A stretch of DNA of 64,000 nucleotides, taken from positions 496,001 to 560,000 of the forward strand of contig NW_004457737.1 in assembly GCF_000203815.1 (NCBI RefSeq), read 5' to 3'. The notes beneath the pieces are model-generated. The model had not been told where the DNA came from, searched no databases, and saw only the letters and a list, made by a program, of their open reading frames with translations. The stretch comes from Cavenderia fasciculata. Taxonomy: Eukaryota > Evosea > Eumycetozoa > Acytosteliales > Cavenderiaceae. Position numbers and translations under genes: made by a program. Shown here in pieces: positions 47,101-60,206 of this stretch. Position 1 is the first letter of the stretch, and each line of letters begins with the position of its first letter.

Positions 47101-50100
47101 GGAGCTTGCATTGTATGGTGTCTGTGGTGTTTGTGGTTGACCTGGTCCATTCTGACGATTGGCAGGTGTCGATGGTGTCGAGGGGGTGTTGTTGGCCGAC
47201 AATATGGCACCAGCAACTCCACCAACCATTGGTTTACCAACGACACGTGTGTTTGTAATCTTGACAGACTTGCAGTCCTTGACAGAAACACCTGGCGACA
47301 TCTTTATAAACTTGAGTACAACCTGTCTTGTAGCAACCTCTTTTCTCAGTCTAAATGTAACTGTCGAGCTTGTTGAGCTATCGGCATCTTCCAAGATATG
47401 TACTGGCTTGAATCCAGGTGACAAGTCACCCTCTCCATCAGCCTGTGGTTCAAGAATATTAACCGATGCCAAAAAGTCAAACGACTCTGAAATGGGTTGT
47501 TTCAATGCATTCTCAGAGAATGGTGATGTCTCCTTTTTCATCGATATCTTGTTACCCCAAATTTCAAATGCAAGATATTGAGATTCCAAATATTGAATAT
47601 CATCAATTGTCAATGATTCAATTATAATTGTCTTTTCATCTTTAAATGTTATTAATGAATTTGATTCCTAAATAAAATAAATAATATAAACAAAAGTAAA
47701 TATTACAACTTATTTTTTCTTTTACTATTTCTTTTACAACTTACATTAGTTTGATAAGAATCATTAATAAATTTATACTTTGAGAAAATATGATCATAAT
47801 TATAATTTTCATCTTTGAAATCAGAGATACCATTGAATTGGATGGTGATTGAAAGTTGTTTTCCAATGAGACCGTGTAACTTGTGTTGGTGGTGTTCACC
47901 AGAAGAAGTTAGTACTTCTTGATCGTCTTCTGAATCCCAAATCGATGATTTCTCCTCCTCGGTGATATTTGATTTGGGTGATACTACGACATTGAGGTAA
48001 CCCTTGAGTGTACCGTTATTGTCAAGTACTGGAATGGCACGTTTAATATCAATAAGGTATAAAAGATTCTTGAGATAAACATGTGATACACCAATCAAAC
48101 TGGCTCCATCAAATTGAATCTTGAATGGATCTTCAAAATCATCTTCCAATTTACCATCATTTTGATACAATTCTCTCATTGAATAGAATCTATCCATAAA
48201 TTCTTCACTTGAAATCATTGTTGTTGCTCCTGTATCTTTTGTAAATACTTTAATTCCAATTTGTGTCTAAAATGAAAAATTAAATATTAATAAATATTGT
48301 TTGTTTTTCTTTCTTTTTTGAATGTTTCATACCATTCTCCAATCAATTTCAATTTCATCAGAATCTGAAATTTGATCTGGTTGTGGGAATATTGAATATA
48401 AATATAAAGAAAGATCGATATTTTTCGATAATGTATCTGAAATTGCATTTGCTTCATTCAATTGTAAAATGAGATGAGAAATTCTATTCAACAATCTCTT
48501 TCTATAAACTTTTGATCTCCATCTTCTAACTGCTATAATTGCAATCTAAAAGAAAATAAAAACATAAATTATTAGTATTAATTAAATGGATGAATGACTT
48601 TTGATATATTTACTCTTTCTCTTCTTTCTTTTGTTTCTTGATCAAAATCAAATTCCATCGATTTCATTTGTTCATATAAAACCTTCATTTGTCTTTGGAA
48701 TTCTTTTTTATCTCCAATATGTTTTGACATTGCCCTAAATTAATAATTAAATTAATAATTAGTTAGATTAAAACTATAGTTCTTTTTCTTTCTCCATCTT
48801 TTATCTATTTTCTATTTATATTACATACAAAGTACCTTGAGCAGAAGCCAATTCATTTAAAGCAAAATCATAATCAACGATTTGATCAGATGTATCGGTT
48901 GGACTACCGACAACTCCAGCCATACCACTATTACGTTCTCTTGCGATTTTAGCGGCTTCTTCTGGATGATTGAATCTAAAAATATGGTTATTACCAAGAA
49001 TAACACGATTACCGGTATTTAAAACGGTTGGTGAAGTGATTTCATTTCCATTTACATAGATTGAAGTGTGAGTTCTATTGTCCTTGTCCTCGTCGTATGG
49101 GATGATGGTGACGACACCATCCTTGTTTTGAATGACACAGTGTTCCTGTGCGATACTAAGTCCATTAAGAATAATATCTTGTGGCGTGTCTGCATCTGAT
49201 CGACCAATACGAGTGTATCCCTCCTTGAGATAGTAAATGAGTGACTCTGACATTTGCGGATCTTCATTGAGATTGACTAAATGTGGGATGGATGATACCA
49301 CCTTGATCGCTACACCCATATCTTTTAATGCTGCCATTCTCTCTTCTCGAATTCTTTCAGATTCTGTCAATTTCTCTTCCCACGATTTATTCAATTCAGC
49401 CATCAATTTTTCATAAGATTCAATCTTTTCATTTAATGAAAGTACTAATCCATCATCTAAAAATAAAACAAAAGAAATTAAATTAATATACTTTCTTTTT
49501 CTTTTTCTTTTTTCTTTTCTATTTTTTCTTTTCTTTTACCATCACCACCAGTACCAGAAGTACCACCATCCTTTAAAATTTGTTGTTTTAATCTTTCAAC
49601 TTCAGTTTGAAGTTCTCTGATGACTTTGGATTGAGCGTCTTCATTGACAGTGGCAGTGGTTTTGATCTTTTTGGCGCTGTCGGCATAACGCAGCGTCGAG
49701 AGAGTTTCGTCATAGTTGATGTCGGCCGGCGAGATGGCGGCAATCATGATGGTCTTGCTGTTGCCACCCAAACTTTCCTTGAGCAGGTAGGTGAGCACCG
49801 AGTCACGGTACGGCACAAACACCTGCTTCTTTTGCGTCGAGTTTTCGGCGAGCGCGCTGATGACCTTGCCGAGTGTCGAGAGCGACTTGTTGATGTTGGC
49901 ACCCTCCTTGAGACGCATGCCTGTGGCACCGGTACTGTTGGCACGCTCACTGCCGGCAAGATCGACGAGCGACACCTTGGAGACACGGTCGACTGCGACA
50001 CCACGCTTCTTGTCAATCTTGCTCTGCGTAAAGATGATGGTAAAGACGGCGTGCGAACGCGACGACGTGGCATTCATGTTGGTGCTGGCGACTGTACGCG

Positions 50101-50810
50101 CTTTGCTGCCTTCGTCCATCAACATTTCAATCTCGGGGAATGACTTGACGGCCAGCTTGGACAAGTCCTCGACGTAGGGGCCTGTGGTCGGGTGATTACG
50201 CACTTTGAGACCGCCGGGCTTGTTGTTCTTGGGGTTGAGCAGATCCTTGACACGCTCGTTGTAAATCTCCATAAACGACACTTCCACCTTGAACACAATC
50301 TGTTCGTTCTCGTTGGACACTGTATTGTTGATGCGGTTAAACATCTCTTCGCAGACGAGTGGGATGATACCCTTCTCCTCGCCGTACCCAAGCATCGAGT
50401 AGGACTTGCCCGAACCCGTCTGACCATAGGCAAAAATCGAGCAGTTGAAGCCCTCCCATGCATTCTGTAGCACCTCTCTTCCGAGGTCGTCAAAGACCGT
50501 CGTCTGCGATGCAAAGTTGGAGTCGTCCGAGTCAAACGACCAATAACTGTGATCAAATGTAAACGACTTTTCATCGTCTTGTGATACCGGTGCAAGTGGG
50601 TTGGCTCGAAGTGCTGTTGGTCGAACCAAACTCGTACTATTACCCGACATCTTTACTATACATTCTGCATTTCTTTCCTTTTCCCTACACAATCATAAAT
50701 CAAATTTAAAAGTGTTAGAAAGAAAGGAAAGTTTAAAATTATAAGTTATATATATCTTACCTAGAGTTAAATGGTCTAACTCTGACCGCTACTTTAACTC
50801 CTGAAGACAT
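44108..50810 (-). CDS. kif1: Kinesin-3 (UNC-104/KIF1 family) motor with FHA and PH domains (9 exons, 2028 aa)
   Basis: Exons in transcript order: 50810-50761, 50684-49540, 49456-48829, 48734-48614, 48545-48333, 48266-47745, 47667-45364, 45285-44956, 44881-44108, giving 2029 codons with the stop. It is a plus-end microtubule motor for vesicles. The motor domain (residues 1 to about 385) has [11 protein letters not shown], the P-loop [10 protein letters not shown], switch I NATSSRSH and switch II DLAGSER. An FHA domain lies about 465-550 ([27 protein letters not shown]). The middle matches the KIF1-type region. A PH domain starts near 1381 ([19 protein letters not shown]) and should bind lipid on cargo. 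About 500 residues of Gln/Glu-rich coiled coil follow. D. discoideum Unc104 (kif1) is of similar size. The gene is divergent from the RhoGEF. Confidence 0.92.
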
Positions 50811-52379
50811 GATGAATCTCTTTTAAAATGTCTTCTGAATATATATGTATGTATGTATGTATGTAAGTTTTATATATATGTGTGTTTTGATAGAATATCT
50901 CCACTACTACTAGGTCTACTAATAAATTGATTGACTATCCTATCTATATATATATATATTTTATCTATCTATCTATCTATCTATTTATCTATCTATCTCT
51001 AAAAAAAGACTATATTCTATATGTTATGTTATTGTTGTCTTTTTTAAAAGAAGAAGAATTTAAAATAAGGATTGATATTAGTTAGTTGATGATCAGATGA
51101 ATGATGATAAAGTATACTTTATGCTAATGTGATCTACCTACTCATATATGATGATTATTATTATGATTGGTGAAGAAGAAGAATATTAAGAAGAATAGTA
51201 GGTAGGGGTGGTTTGTCTGTCTCTGTTAGTTTGTCTGTCGATTGGTTAATTCAATTGCAGATTAACTTTTTTGATTCTACTTTTCTTTCACCCTCTCACT
51301 CTCTTGATTCTAACTTGTCTCCTTGTTGTGTCGTCTTTCTTCTTTAAACAAACAAATAAATAAATAAGAAATAAATAAAAAGATAACAAACACAATAATA
51401 AATATTTATATTAATATTAATAAAAAGGCTGTGAAAAAAGAGAAATATCTATTTTTTTTGCAAAGGGGTGTGGTTGGCAAGAAAATTCTTTCTCTACCTT
51501 GCGAGATCCGAATGTCGTATTATTATTAATCCCATTATTATTAATTTATTTGAGATAGATAGATACTTTGAAGAAAAAAAAATATATATGGTATAATTCA
51601 TTTCATTCATCCAATCAAAAATCATTCTTTAAATCATTCATGAGTATTGTACAATATAATATTATCTATCTCTCTATCACTCTTCAAAAATACTCGAAGT
51701 TCCCAGGGAACTCCAAAAAAATCTTTTCCATTCGCAGAATGAAACTCTTTCGTTTGCATCGATTCGTTTTATTTCGTTGGCATTGGCAGTGGTCGACAAC
51801 GATGATGATGGGTGAGTGCAACGTGAGGAAGAGATCCCTAACTTATGAGGAGATGTGTTTGTTGTTAGTTTGTTCTTGTCTTTATCTCATCCCAGTGCTG
51901 CAGAAGATCAACCAACAACAACAACAAACATGAACAAGCAAGAATTGAATTAATTGTGTGAGTTTGGAAATGGAGACGATTGGCCAGTAACTTGTCCTTG
52001 TCCCTGGGACCAATCAACAAGTATGATGAGGAGATGTGTTACGAATTCGTAAAGCGCAACGACGACGTATCAAAACGGAGACAATACAGTAATGGCAATG
52101 GCACGCCCCAATCCCACATTAAACCATTCCACTGAGTTTTCGGTACGCACGGAGCTACCCAAATCTCAGATTCGAAAACCAAAAAAATCAACAACCAAGA
52201 TTGTTTAAACTCAAACACACAACACGCAATTCTCTCTATTTTAAATCATCTCATCATTCTCTCTATCTATTAGATATATATATATATATATTATACATTC
52301 AAGAAGGTTGTGAGAGAGAGTAGAGAGAAGTCACTCAATATTTATTCAAGATAAGCATTGATTTGATTTGATTTGATTG
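50811..52379. other. Large divergent intergenic stretch
   Basis: About 1.6 kb that must hold the promoters of the kinesin and RhoGEF genes. It contains TATG and CTAT tetranucleotide runs (about 50845-50865 and 50965-51000) and several T runs. The frame 51568-51933 has no ATG start and a noise-like translation. No other gene is recognised. Confidence 0.5.
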
Positions 52380-55300
52380 ATGGCCGAACAACAAATCCAA
52401 GAGGAGACGAGGGGTGGCGGTGGAGATGATTGTGGGGCTGCTACTACAAACACTTGTCATCGTCTCGACAACCCCAATAATAACAATAACAACAACAATA
52501 ACAATAATGTATTCGACATGTTGAATTCGAGTAAGAGTAGTAGTGATGGAATTGCATCACCATCGTCACCAATCCTATCGTTTTCAACGATAAGTATAGT
52601 AGATAATAATAATAATAATAATAATCATTGTAATAATAGTAATAGTAATAGTAATAGTAGTAGTTTTACAAGTCTTATTACAAGTAGCACTGAATCAATG
52701 GTACTTGATAGTAATAATATTGCACCAACACCAATGTTACCTGTGAGAGGACATCTCCTTTACAAAGCTAATAGAATCAGACGAATGACTTCAACATTAC
52801 CATCGGGGCATCGATCGAGTACATGGAATGGATTCAATCATCTAAAGACACAACCAACACCTAAACCCAATCACAAGGAAAAGCGTACCAATATCCTCAA
52901 AGAAATATTGTCTACCGAACAAGCCTATGTATCATTTCTCACTGTACTTTTAGATGTAAGTTATTCAATCATCTCGATCAGTCAGTCTTATGTTGATTCT
53001 AATCATTCTTTTAAATTCCAGGTTTATCTTGCCAAAATGAGGGAAAAGGAAGTATTGGCACCGGATGACATCACAACCATCTTTTCAAATATCGATGCCA
53101 TCAAATCTGCAAATGATGAAATACTTGCAAGATTAAAAGAAAGAATTGAAGTATTAAATAATCCATCACTAAATAATAATAATAATAACATTCAGAAAAA
53201 TCAAGATCTTGAAGAGGTGGAACAACAACAACAAGAAGAAGGGGAAAACAAAAATAATCAAAATAATAATAATAATAATAATGTACAGCAAACAACTACT
53301 ACAACAACAACAACAACAACAAAAGAAAAAGGGGAAGAAGAAGAGGAATTAGAACAAGTAGTACAAATATCAGATATATTTATAGAATTGGGACCATTTT
53401 TAAAGATTTATTCTATATTTGTTCACAATTATTATAAAAATGCAATGAAGATGATTAAAGATGCATCTAAAAGTAAAAAGTTTAAAGCTTATCATAATGT
53501 ATGTATAAATCAAATTAAAATTAATTGAAATTAGATTGGAATCATTAATTAATTAAGTAATTTAATTATTTTTTGTTTAGGAATGTAAATATACACCTTT
53601 TGCAAGAAAATTGGAATTAAATGATTTGATGATTATGCCAATTCAAAGATTACCAAGATATATTTTATTGTTGGAAGAGTTGATTCAATACACACCGATT
53701 AAAACGTTGAATAATGAAAAAGAAAAACTTCAAGAGGCAAAGAGTATAATGAAAGAAGTAGTATCCTATGTCAACCAATCTACTCATCAAGACACTCAAG
53801 ATCCACAACAACTACTGGCTATCATTCAACAACAACTTGGTCCAAAAGCAGGCCACCTCATTCAACCACACAGAAGATTGGTCAAATTTGGTGAATTGGA
53901 TAGACTTGTGATCAACGCAGATGGTGCTCCTAAAAAGAGAAAGATTGGTGTTTATCTATTCAATGATATTGTCATTTATGCATTAAACAAAAAGTTTTGG
54001 AGACAATTATCTTTATCTGAAGTTTGGATTAGATCAAGAAATATTGAAGGTAAAAATAGAATAGATAAGATATATATTATATTTGATTCTATTAAATATT
54101 AATATTAATATGTTGTTTTTTGTAGAATGTGAAACATTTGAAATTTATAGTCAAGATTTAAGTTGTATTTTCTTAAATACTGATACCGATTCTTTGGATT
54201 GGCCATTATTAATTCAAGATACTATTAATTCATTTTTAGAAAATGATAATGATGCAATGGGTATGTTCATTATCATTTCCAACAACTTCTTTTTTAAGCA
54301 ACTAACCATTCCATTTACTTTTACTTTTACTTTTAGAAAAAAGAAAAAAGATTTTAGAAGATTTACAAGATAGATCAGATATTACATTTGAAGAGAAACA
54401 ATTCTTTTTTGAATCAGTTTCAAATATTAATAGTAATGGTAAAGGAGGAGATGATAAAAATTCAAATAGTATCATTGAAAAGGGTATTGTCAGTGATAGA
54501 AAGAAGAAATTGGAACATTTGTTATTAGAGAGAAGAAATATATTGTCAGATAATGAAGATATGATGATGATGGAAGATCACTCTTCTCTATCAGATATTG
54601 ATAATAGACCATCATCACCATTATCATCACCAACTATGGGTGGCAGCCCAATCCCAAAGAAAAGTGGTGAATCTAAAAAATCAAAAAAGAAACGTGAAAA
54701 GCAAAGTATTAATAATAATAATAATAATAATAATGGAGACAGTGGTTCATCATCAAGTCCTAAAACATCAAGAAAACATCCATCTACCAGTTATTTAATT
54801 CGAACGACATCTACTAAAATGTTGTTTACCGCTCCAAGTAATTCAAAACGTTTGTTACATATTGTATTGATGAAAAATAATATTACAAAAGAAGGTTATC
54901 TTACCAAAGTTGGTGGTGTAGTTAAAAATTGGAAACGTAGATGGTTCATTATGGAAAATGGTTATCTATTTTATTTAAAGGATAGAAACGTAAGAAAAAG
55001 AAATATTTAAATATTTAAATATTAAATATTATTATTATTTTACTTACTCTTTTTTTTTTTTTTTAGGATTCACAACAACTTGGTACAATTGCATTGATTG
55101 GATCAACTATTGAAAGTATTTCGATAGAAGGTAAATCATTTAGTATTGTAACAAAACATAGAACATTTATGTTGATGGGAGATACAGAGGAAGAGATTAG
55201 AGAGTGGACAAGTGTTATACAACAATTCTACAGTGAACGACAATCAACTATACTAAGATATGCCAATCAATTGACAACATCGGTAAAGGATATTGTTACT

Positions 55301-55726
55301 GGTACTAGTCCTGGACAAGACGGATGGCGATCGGCTAGTCCACTTTCAAGATCCACTTCAGCCATCTCGCTGCACAGTTCAATGGATGAACAGGTACAGA
55401 GACGGTTGGCTAGTTTCAGATCATCTAAAAATTCAAATAGCGATATCAACCGATCAACAGACAGCTTTGGATCGGAAATGAGTACTTCTCCACCATCACC
55501 AAAGTGGAGAATGACAACTGGTCACATTCTATCAAACCGTAAAGAGTTTATTGGTAATCATCATATCGATGAAGAAACTGATGATGATGATGAAGATGAC
55601 GAAGATGACTCTTATGACGACGAACTTTATCATCAAAATCTTGGAGATGATGATGATGATGAGGATGATGATGAAGATGAAGACGATGAGGAATTTAGTG
55701 ATTCATCAGATGATTCAGATTTTTAA
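52380..55726 (+). CDS. RhoGEF with DH domain and two PH domains (6 exons, 989 aa)
   Basis: Exons 52380-52955, 53022-53498, 53581-54049, 54126-54260, 54337-54989, 55067-55726, giving 990 codons with the stop. It should activate Rho/Rac GTPases. Residues 1-120 are Asn/Ser-rich. The DH domain starts near residue 165 (NILKEILSTEQAYVSFLTVLL), is interrupted by an Asn/Gln/Glu insert, and continues to about residue 420, with MIMPIQRLPRYILLLEELIQ as its most conserved helix. A first PH-like domain follows (GHLIQPHRRLVKFGELDRL, KIGVYLFNDIVIYAL). A second PH domain lies near 733-825 (EGYLTKVGGVVKNWKRRWFI). The C-terminus is Ser-rich and ends in a long Asp/Glu tract. The first intron (66 nt) has no in-frame stop, so it could be retained. 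Confidence 0.85.
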
Positions 55727-55996
55727 GAGTAAAAATACATACCAACAAATATATAAATAATAATATAAATAATATAATACAAATAATATATTCCAACAAA
55801 CCATATATGACATTTTGCGGCTCACTCACTCACTCCACACTCTTTATAATTCTCGAAACTCACCAATGAATTTAAATAAATAAAATCATTTATTAATATC
55901 CGATAGTAAGTGTTATGAATCATTTTATATTATTTATATTTATATTTATATTTTAATATTAAAGAAATAAAAAGATTAGAAGTAGAAATAGAAAGA

Positions 55997-57292
55997 ATGA
56001 ACAAGATTAATATTTTTAAAGAGAAATTAAATAATGAAAACAAAAATACTAATATTAATAATAATAATAATAATCAAGATCCAACCACCTCCTCTAAAAG
56101 ACCATCACTATTAATATATCCAACAATCAAGAAAATACAACCAAAACAAGCACCTCTATTACCAATACTACAAAACAATGATAATAAAGAAAATAAAAGA
56201 AATCAACCTTTATCTCAACCATCCACTACTTCAACATCAACTTTGCCATCATCACAACATCAACTGACATCTTCATCATCATCCCAACAAAATGTTTATG
56301 GATTATTTAGTAAAGGTAGAAGATCAAAATCAATAGGTACATTTAAACCAAATTATCAAACTAATAGTAATATTAATAATAATAATAGTGGTATGTATTA
56401 AGTACTATTTTAGAATTCTTAAATACTTTTTTTAAAACCTGTCTCACCCCCCCTCTTTCTTTTTTTTTTTTTGGATCTTAATAAAATCATTATACTTTAA
56501 TATTTTGAAATGAATAATAATGATAAATAATATAGTAAAGTTATTTAATGAAGCTGCTTTCTTTAGTGATGATGATGATATTGATGGTAGTGGAGGTGGA
56601 GATTTGGAAATGAATGATGTTGTTGTTCAAAAGCAACAACAACAGCAGCATCATCAGAATAAAACATCCACTTCAAATACAAATGTTGCTTATATTCCAC
56701 AACAACAACAACAACCAAGCAATACAAAACCAAAGCCTGTATCTCTTCGATTGAATCAAAAGGTGAATACTTCAACCAATATCAATACTTCATCAAACAA
56801 ACCATCTCAACAATTTCACCAACAACTACAACAACAAATTCAACCACCACCATCATCATTTACATCACCACAAAGAAACAAGAATAATACACCATACCAT
56901 ATACTTCAATTAGAACAATTAAAATTAAAGTCTGCCAATGAACCAAACAACATGAAAAAGGATTTGGAAACATTCTTTACAATGGAAAAGAAACAACCAT
57001 CAGATACCAAGATTTTAAAGTTTATCGAAACCGAAAAAGATATCATCAAATCATTAGATGATTACCAATCAGTAATGGAAAGTCAATTTGAAATTTTAAA
57101 AGAAACTTGTAATTATTCTGATCAACTTGTCAAAGTATGTAAATTATTATTATGTTGATGATACTATCAAAAATACAAATTTTATTTGATAATATATTAA
57201 TTAATTAATTATTAACCTATATGTATATATATATATATGTATCGATTACTATATAGATTGTTACTGGATGGTTACATGATCAATGTCAATGA
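55997..57292 (+). CDS. Unknown Q/N/S-rich protein with helical C-terminus (3 exons, 342 aa)
   Basis: Exons 55997-56390, 56536-57134 and 57257-57292, giving 343 codons with the stop. The last exon codes only IVTGWLHDQCQ. Residues 1-130 are Asn/Ser/Thr-rich with short basic patches (FSKGRRSKSIGTFK). Residues about 145-170 are acidic, then Gln-rich. The last 90 residues look folded and helical (KDLETFFTMEKKQPSDTKIL, ETEKDIIKSLDDYQSVMESQ) and are the only part likely to be conserved. It ends 54 bases from the stop of the convergent transporter gene. The family is not recognised. Confidence 0.6.
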
Positions 57293-57346
57293 TAATAATG
57301 TAATTATTATTATTATTATTTGTAAATATATAAATATATTAAATAT

Positions 57347-59020
57347 TTAATGAGTTAATTGAATCACCATAAAATTCAAAGTACTACCAATTGTTAGACC
57401 TATAATCAATGATGTTGTCTAAATAAATAATAGATAGATGGGTTAATAAATAAACAAATACTAGGTATATAGTTTTAAATTTAAATTTGCATACCATAAA
57501 TATACCAGATAATTCCTTTAAATCACGTTTTACTAATCTTGGACCTTCAGACATGACAATAGAACAAACATAACCATTTGAGAACCCGAAAATGATAAGG
57601 AATACAATTGGCCATGCATCACTTGTAAATGTTTTAGTGTAGACACAAATGAAAAAGAGTGCAACAAATATGGATCGACCCAATGTGATTGCCCAAAGAA
57701 CTGGGTATGATGGAATCTTTCCATCTCGATGTACAAATCCTGGTACTGTCTTTCCAATAAAATCAAATACATTATGAACAGTCTAAACAAAAATAAATTA
57801 AATTAATTAATTAATAAATGTCATTCATTGTTTAAAATTATATTTATATTTATACTTACCAATAAGATGATAACAAACCAATCTGGACGAATAGTGTATG
57901 ATTGAATTTCTAGAACAATACCTGGGAATAAAAACATTGAAATGACAAATATATAGAAATTCATCATTGCCAATTGAAGATTCTTTCTAAAGATAAATCT
58001 AAGAGCACCAGATTCACGTTTTGATTTTTCTTGTTTGGTTGATGGTGATGATACGGCTGGTTTCTTGAGTTGACTGTTTCTAATATTAATGCCAACCGGT
58101 AATTTCAATAGATAGAGGAATGACCCCAATGCAACCAAAATGACAAATGCACTAATCAAGAAGAATAACAATGATCCTTGTTTCATTCCTTCAGCAGTTT
58201 GTGCAAATGATACTTTTGATATAATTCTAGTAACTGATACTATTATACCTGCTAATCCAACTCTATAATTAATAAAATAAATTAAAAAGGTTAGTTAATT
58301 TAAATAATAATATAATTTGTTTTGTTTTTGACTTACCCAACTTGAGTATATTGAGTGTATTGTGGACCCATTAAACCAGCAATGGCATAAACAGTACCTT
58401 GAACAAAACCATCAATGACACCTGTTAGGATCATTAGGACAAGAGTAATAATGTAGGATGTGAATGATCCACCGGCCGAAGTCAAGTTGATGATGGGGAC
58501 GGCAATCATGATCAAAATGTAAAATCCAAATCCAAACACCATTCGCTTGGTGTGCGATGAAAAGTTTGGAAACTTGAGGAAAAAGAGAAAGGTAATGGCA
58601 ATGGCACCCATATAAACAAATGGAAACGTTGAATAAATCTTGTACTCTGGATAAAGAACTGTGAAATAGTCCAATGACATTAGGAAACTTTCAAAAGGGA
58701 ATAAATATCCTGTTCCAAGTATAATCATTATGATTGCTACTCTTATATCCTAAATAGATAAATATAAATATAAATATAATAGATTTGTTGTTAAGTCATA
58801 GTTTAATACTACATACCTTTTGATTGCTCATCATTGGCAAATACTCGTCTTGAGATCCTTCATCCTCGCGGTCATCCTCCAACTCGATTTTTGCTACAGA
58901 GAAATTAGCGTGTTGCGTTGGCTTTTTTAAATCGTCCTCTTGTTGAGTTGAATTATTACTATTAGTGTCATTCATGATGGTATGACCAAATAAAATAGAA
59001 TTGATTGCATTTGTTGCCAT
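57347..59020 (-). CDS. Equilibrative nucleoside transporter, SLC29/ENT family (5 exons, 459 aa)
   Basis: Exons in transcript order: 59020-58817, 58749-58337, 58262-57860, 57782-57495, 57418-57347, giving 460 codons with the stop. It should carry nucleosides across a membrane by facilitated diffusion. Residues 1-68 are an acidic cytoplasmic start. ENT features follow: the first helix with TGYLFPFESFLMSLDYF, a second with PFVYMGAIAITFLFFL, GFVQGTVYAIAGLMG for helix 4, a charged central loop with Ser and Lys (KKPAVSSPSTKQEKSKRESG), LFPGIVLEIQSYTI, and the conserved GYVCSIVMSEGPRLV near the end. The last exon codes the final helix. Plasma membrane or vacuole cannot be told apart. Confidence 0.88.
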
Positions 59021-59611
59021 GCTAAATATTTCTTTCTTTTTTAAAAATTCTATTTATATCCTCCTTGTACTCCACATCCACAAACTTGTATTAGATATTG
59101 ACTGTTGATAGTTGACAGTTGACAGTTGACTGACTTTATCTGTTCAAATTGAATTTGAAATTTAATTGGTGATGATTGTGAAGATAAAGATAGGGGTCGG
59201 TCAGTATTTATAAATAATTGATAATTCTCTCTAATATAAATAAACATTATTATTAATATGAGTTGACCGGCAAAAGAGGGACAAGAGTACAGGGTGGGAA
59301 TTCCACTCGTTTAAAGAAGGTGGTGTTTGACAATAGATCACTAGATATTAAATAGGGGGGAGTGGAGAGAAAGAGAAGATAGGATGCAATGAGTTTTAGT
59401 TTTGTCATATGACACCCCCACTCTACTCTGTTACGGTTAACCTTGAGTGTTAGATACCTCACTCTATCTCCTTTGCATTCCGTGTTTGTATGACAAAATT
59501 GTGTGTTTTTGCAAAGTGGGTGATGTAATTGGCGTGTGTGTATTTTTGTTGTTCCGGTCTTCGGAATTAAAAGCACAAGGAAGCAAGCATCAGATGTTGC
59601 TTTTAATAGAT

Positions 59612-59660
59612 GGTTGTTCTGTTGTTCTGTTGTTCTGTTGTTCTGTTGTTCTGTTATTCT
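59612..59660. repeat. Tandem octamer GTTGTTCT, about 5-6 copies
   Basis: The unit repeats nearly perfectly and fades out at the right edge (TTATTCT). Slippage is the likely origin. Confidence 0.8.
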
Positions 59661-59969
59661 ATCTCTCTTTAGATATCTAATTATTACCGCGACCGATTAT
59701 GTTTATGATCGACTAGTAACTAAATTAATAATAATAGAACTAATTAAATTAGTTCTTTTCTACCTACACTTTAAGGGGTTGAATATTTGTTTAAATGAAC
59801 CTAATATTCATTGCATTATGTATATATAAATTAAAAGGAGTTCTTCTTCTTCTTCATTCATATTGCAATCAATTCAATGACAATGTCTCTGTCATTTCGG
59901 TTGGGGGTTCGTGAAACAAAAAGGTCAAAAGAATGAAAAGTAATACTTTCTCGAACACCTTTACTAAAA

Positions 59970-59987
59970 AAAAGTACTAGTACTTTT
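59970..59987. repeat. Perfect 18-bp palindrome
   Basis: AAAAGTACTAGTACTTTT equals its reverse complement. It lies 220 bases before the start of the small membrane protein gene, inside its likely promoter. The flanking CT and AG bases could extend the symmetry if four extra A on the left are looped out. Confidence 0.75.
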
Positions 59988-60017
59988 AGTCGGTTGATCT
60001 AGAATGAGAAATGTTAT

Positions 60018-60041
60018 CTCTCTCTCTCTCTCTCTCTCTCT
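60018..60041. repeat. CT dinucleotide microsatellite
   Basis: About 12 units of TC/CT in one uninterrupted run, upstream of the small three-exon gene. Confidence 0.85.
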
Positions 60042-60206
60042 AGAGTATACTCATTATTATTTGATAGTGCTTGTAAATCTGATTTTATAAAGAATGAAAA
60101 ATAAATAAGATGGGTGGTGTCAGATGATGTTTCATTTAAAATTAATGAACATACACGTTGCGCTATATTAACAATATAGAAAAGAAAAAGAGAGATATAA
60201 ATATAT

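Larger units (their letters stand above)
59021..60206. other. Intergenic stretch with simple repeats and a palindrome
   Basis: About 1.2 kb between divergent genes. It holds TTGACAG-type units (about 59100-59130), an octamer array (59612-59660), an 18-bp palindrome (59970-59987) and a CT array (60018-60041). Open frames here (59253-59576, 59447-59680, 59536-59829) follow the repeats or have no plausible start. No gene is recognised. Confidence 0.5.

Noticed and set aside
46217-47581. Several + strand open frames of 60-140 codons opposite the kinesin gene
   Set aside because: They lie wholly within confirmed coding exons of the kinesin, and their translations look like reverse-frame noise.
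49607-50143. 178-codon + strand frame opposite the kinesin motor domain
   Set aside because: The motor exon is GC-richer and biased, which opens the opposite frames. No signal or domain.
51568-51933. 121-codon frame in the kinesin/RhoGEF spacer
   Set aside because: No ATG at the start, Lys and Gln runs at the ends, no likeness to a domain. It sits in a promoter region.
52956-53021. Treating the first RhoGEF exon as unspliced
   Set aside because: The reading frame stays open, but the borders GTAAGT and TTCCAG are strong and removal gives the expected DH helix (LLDVYLAKMRE). It is annotated as an intron with possible retention.
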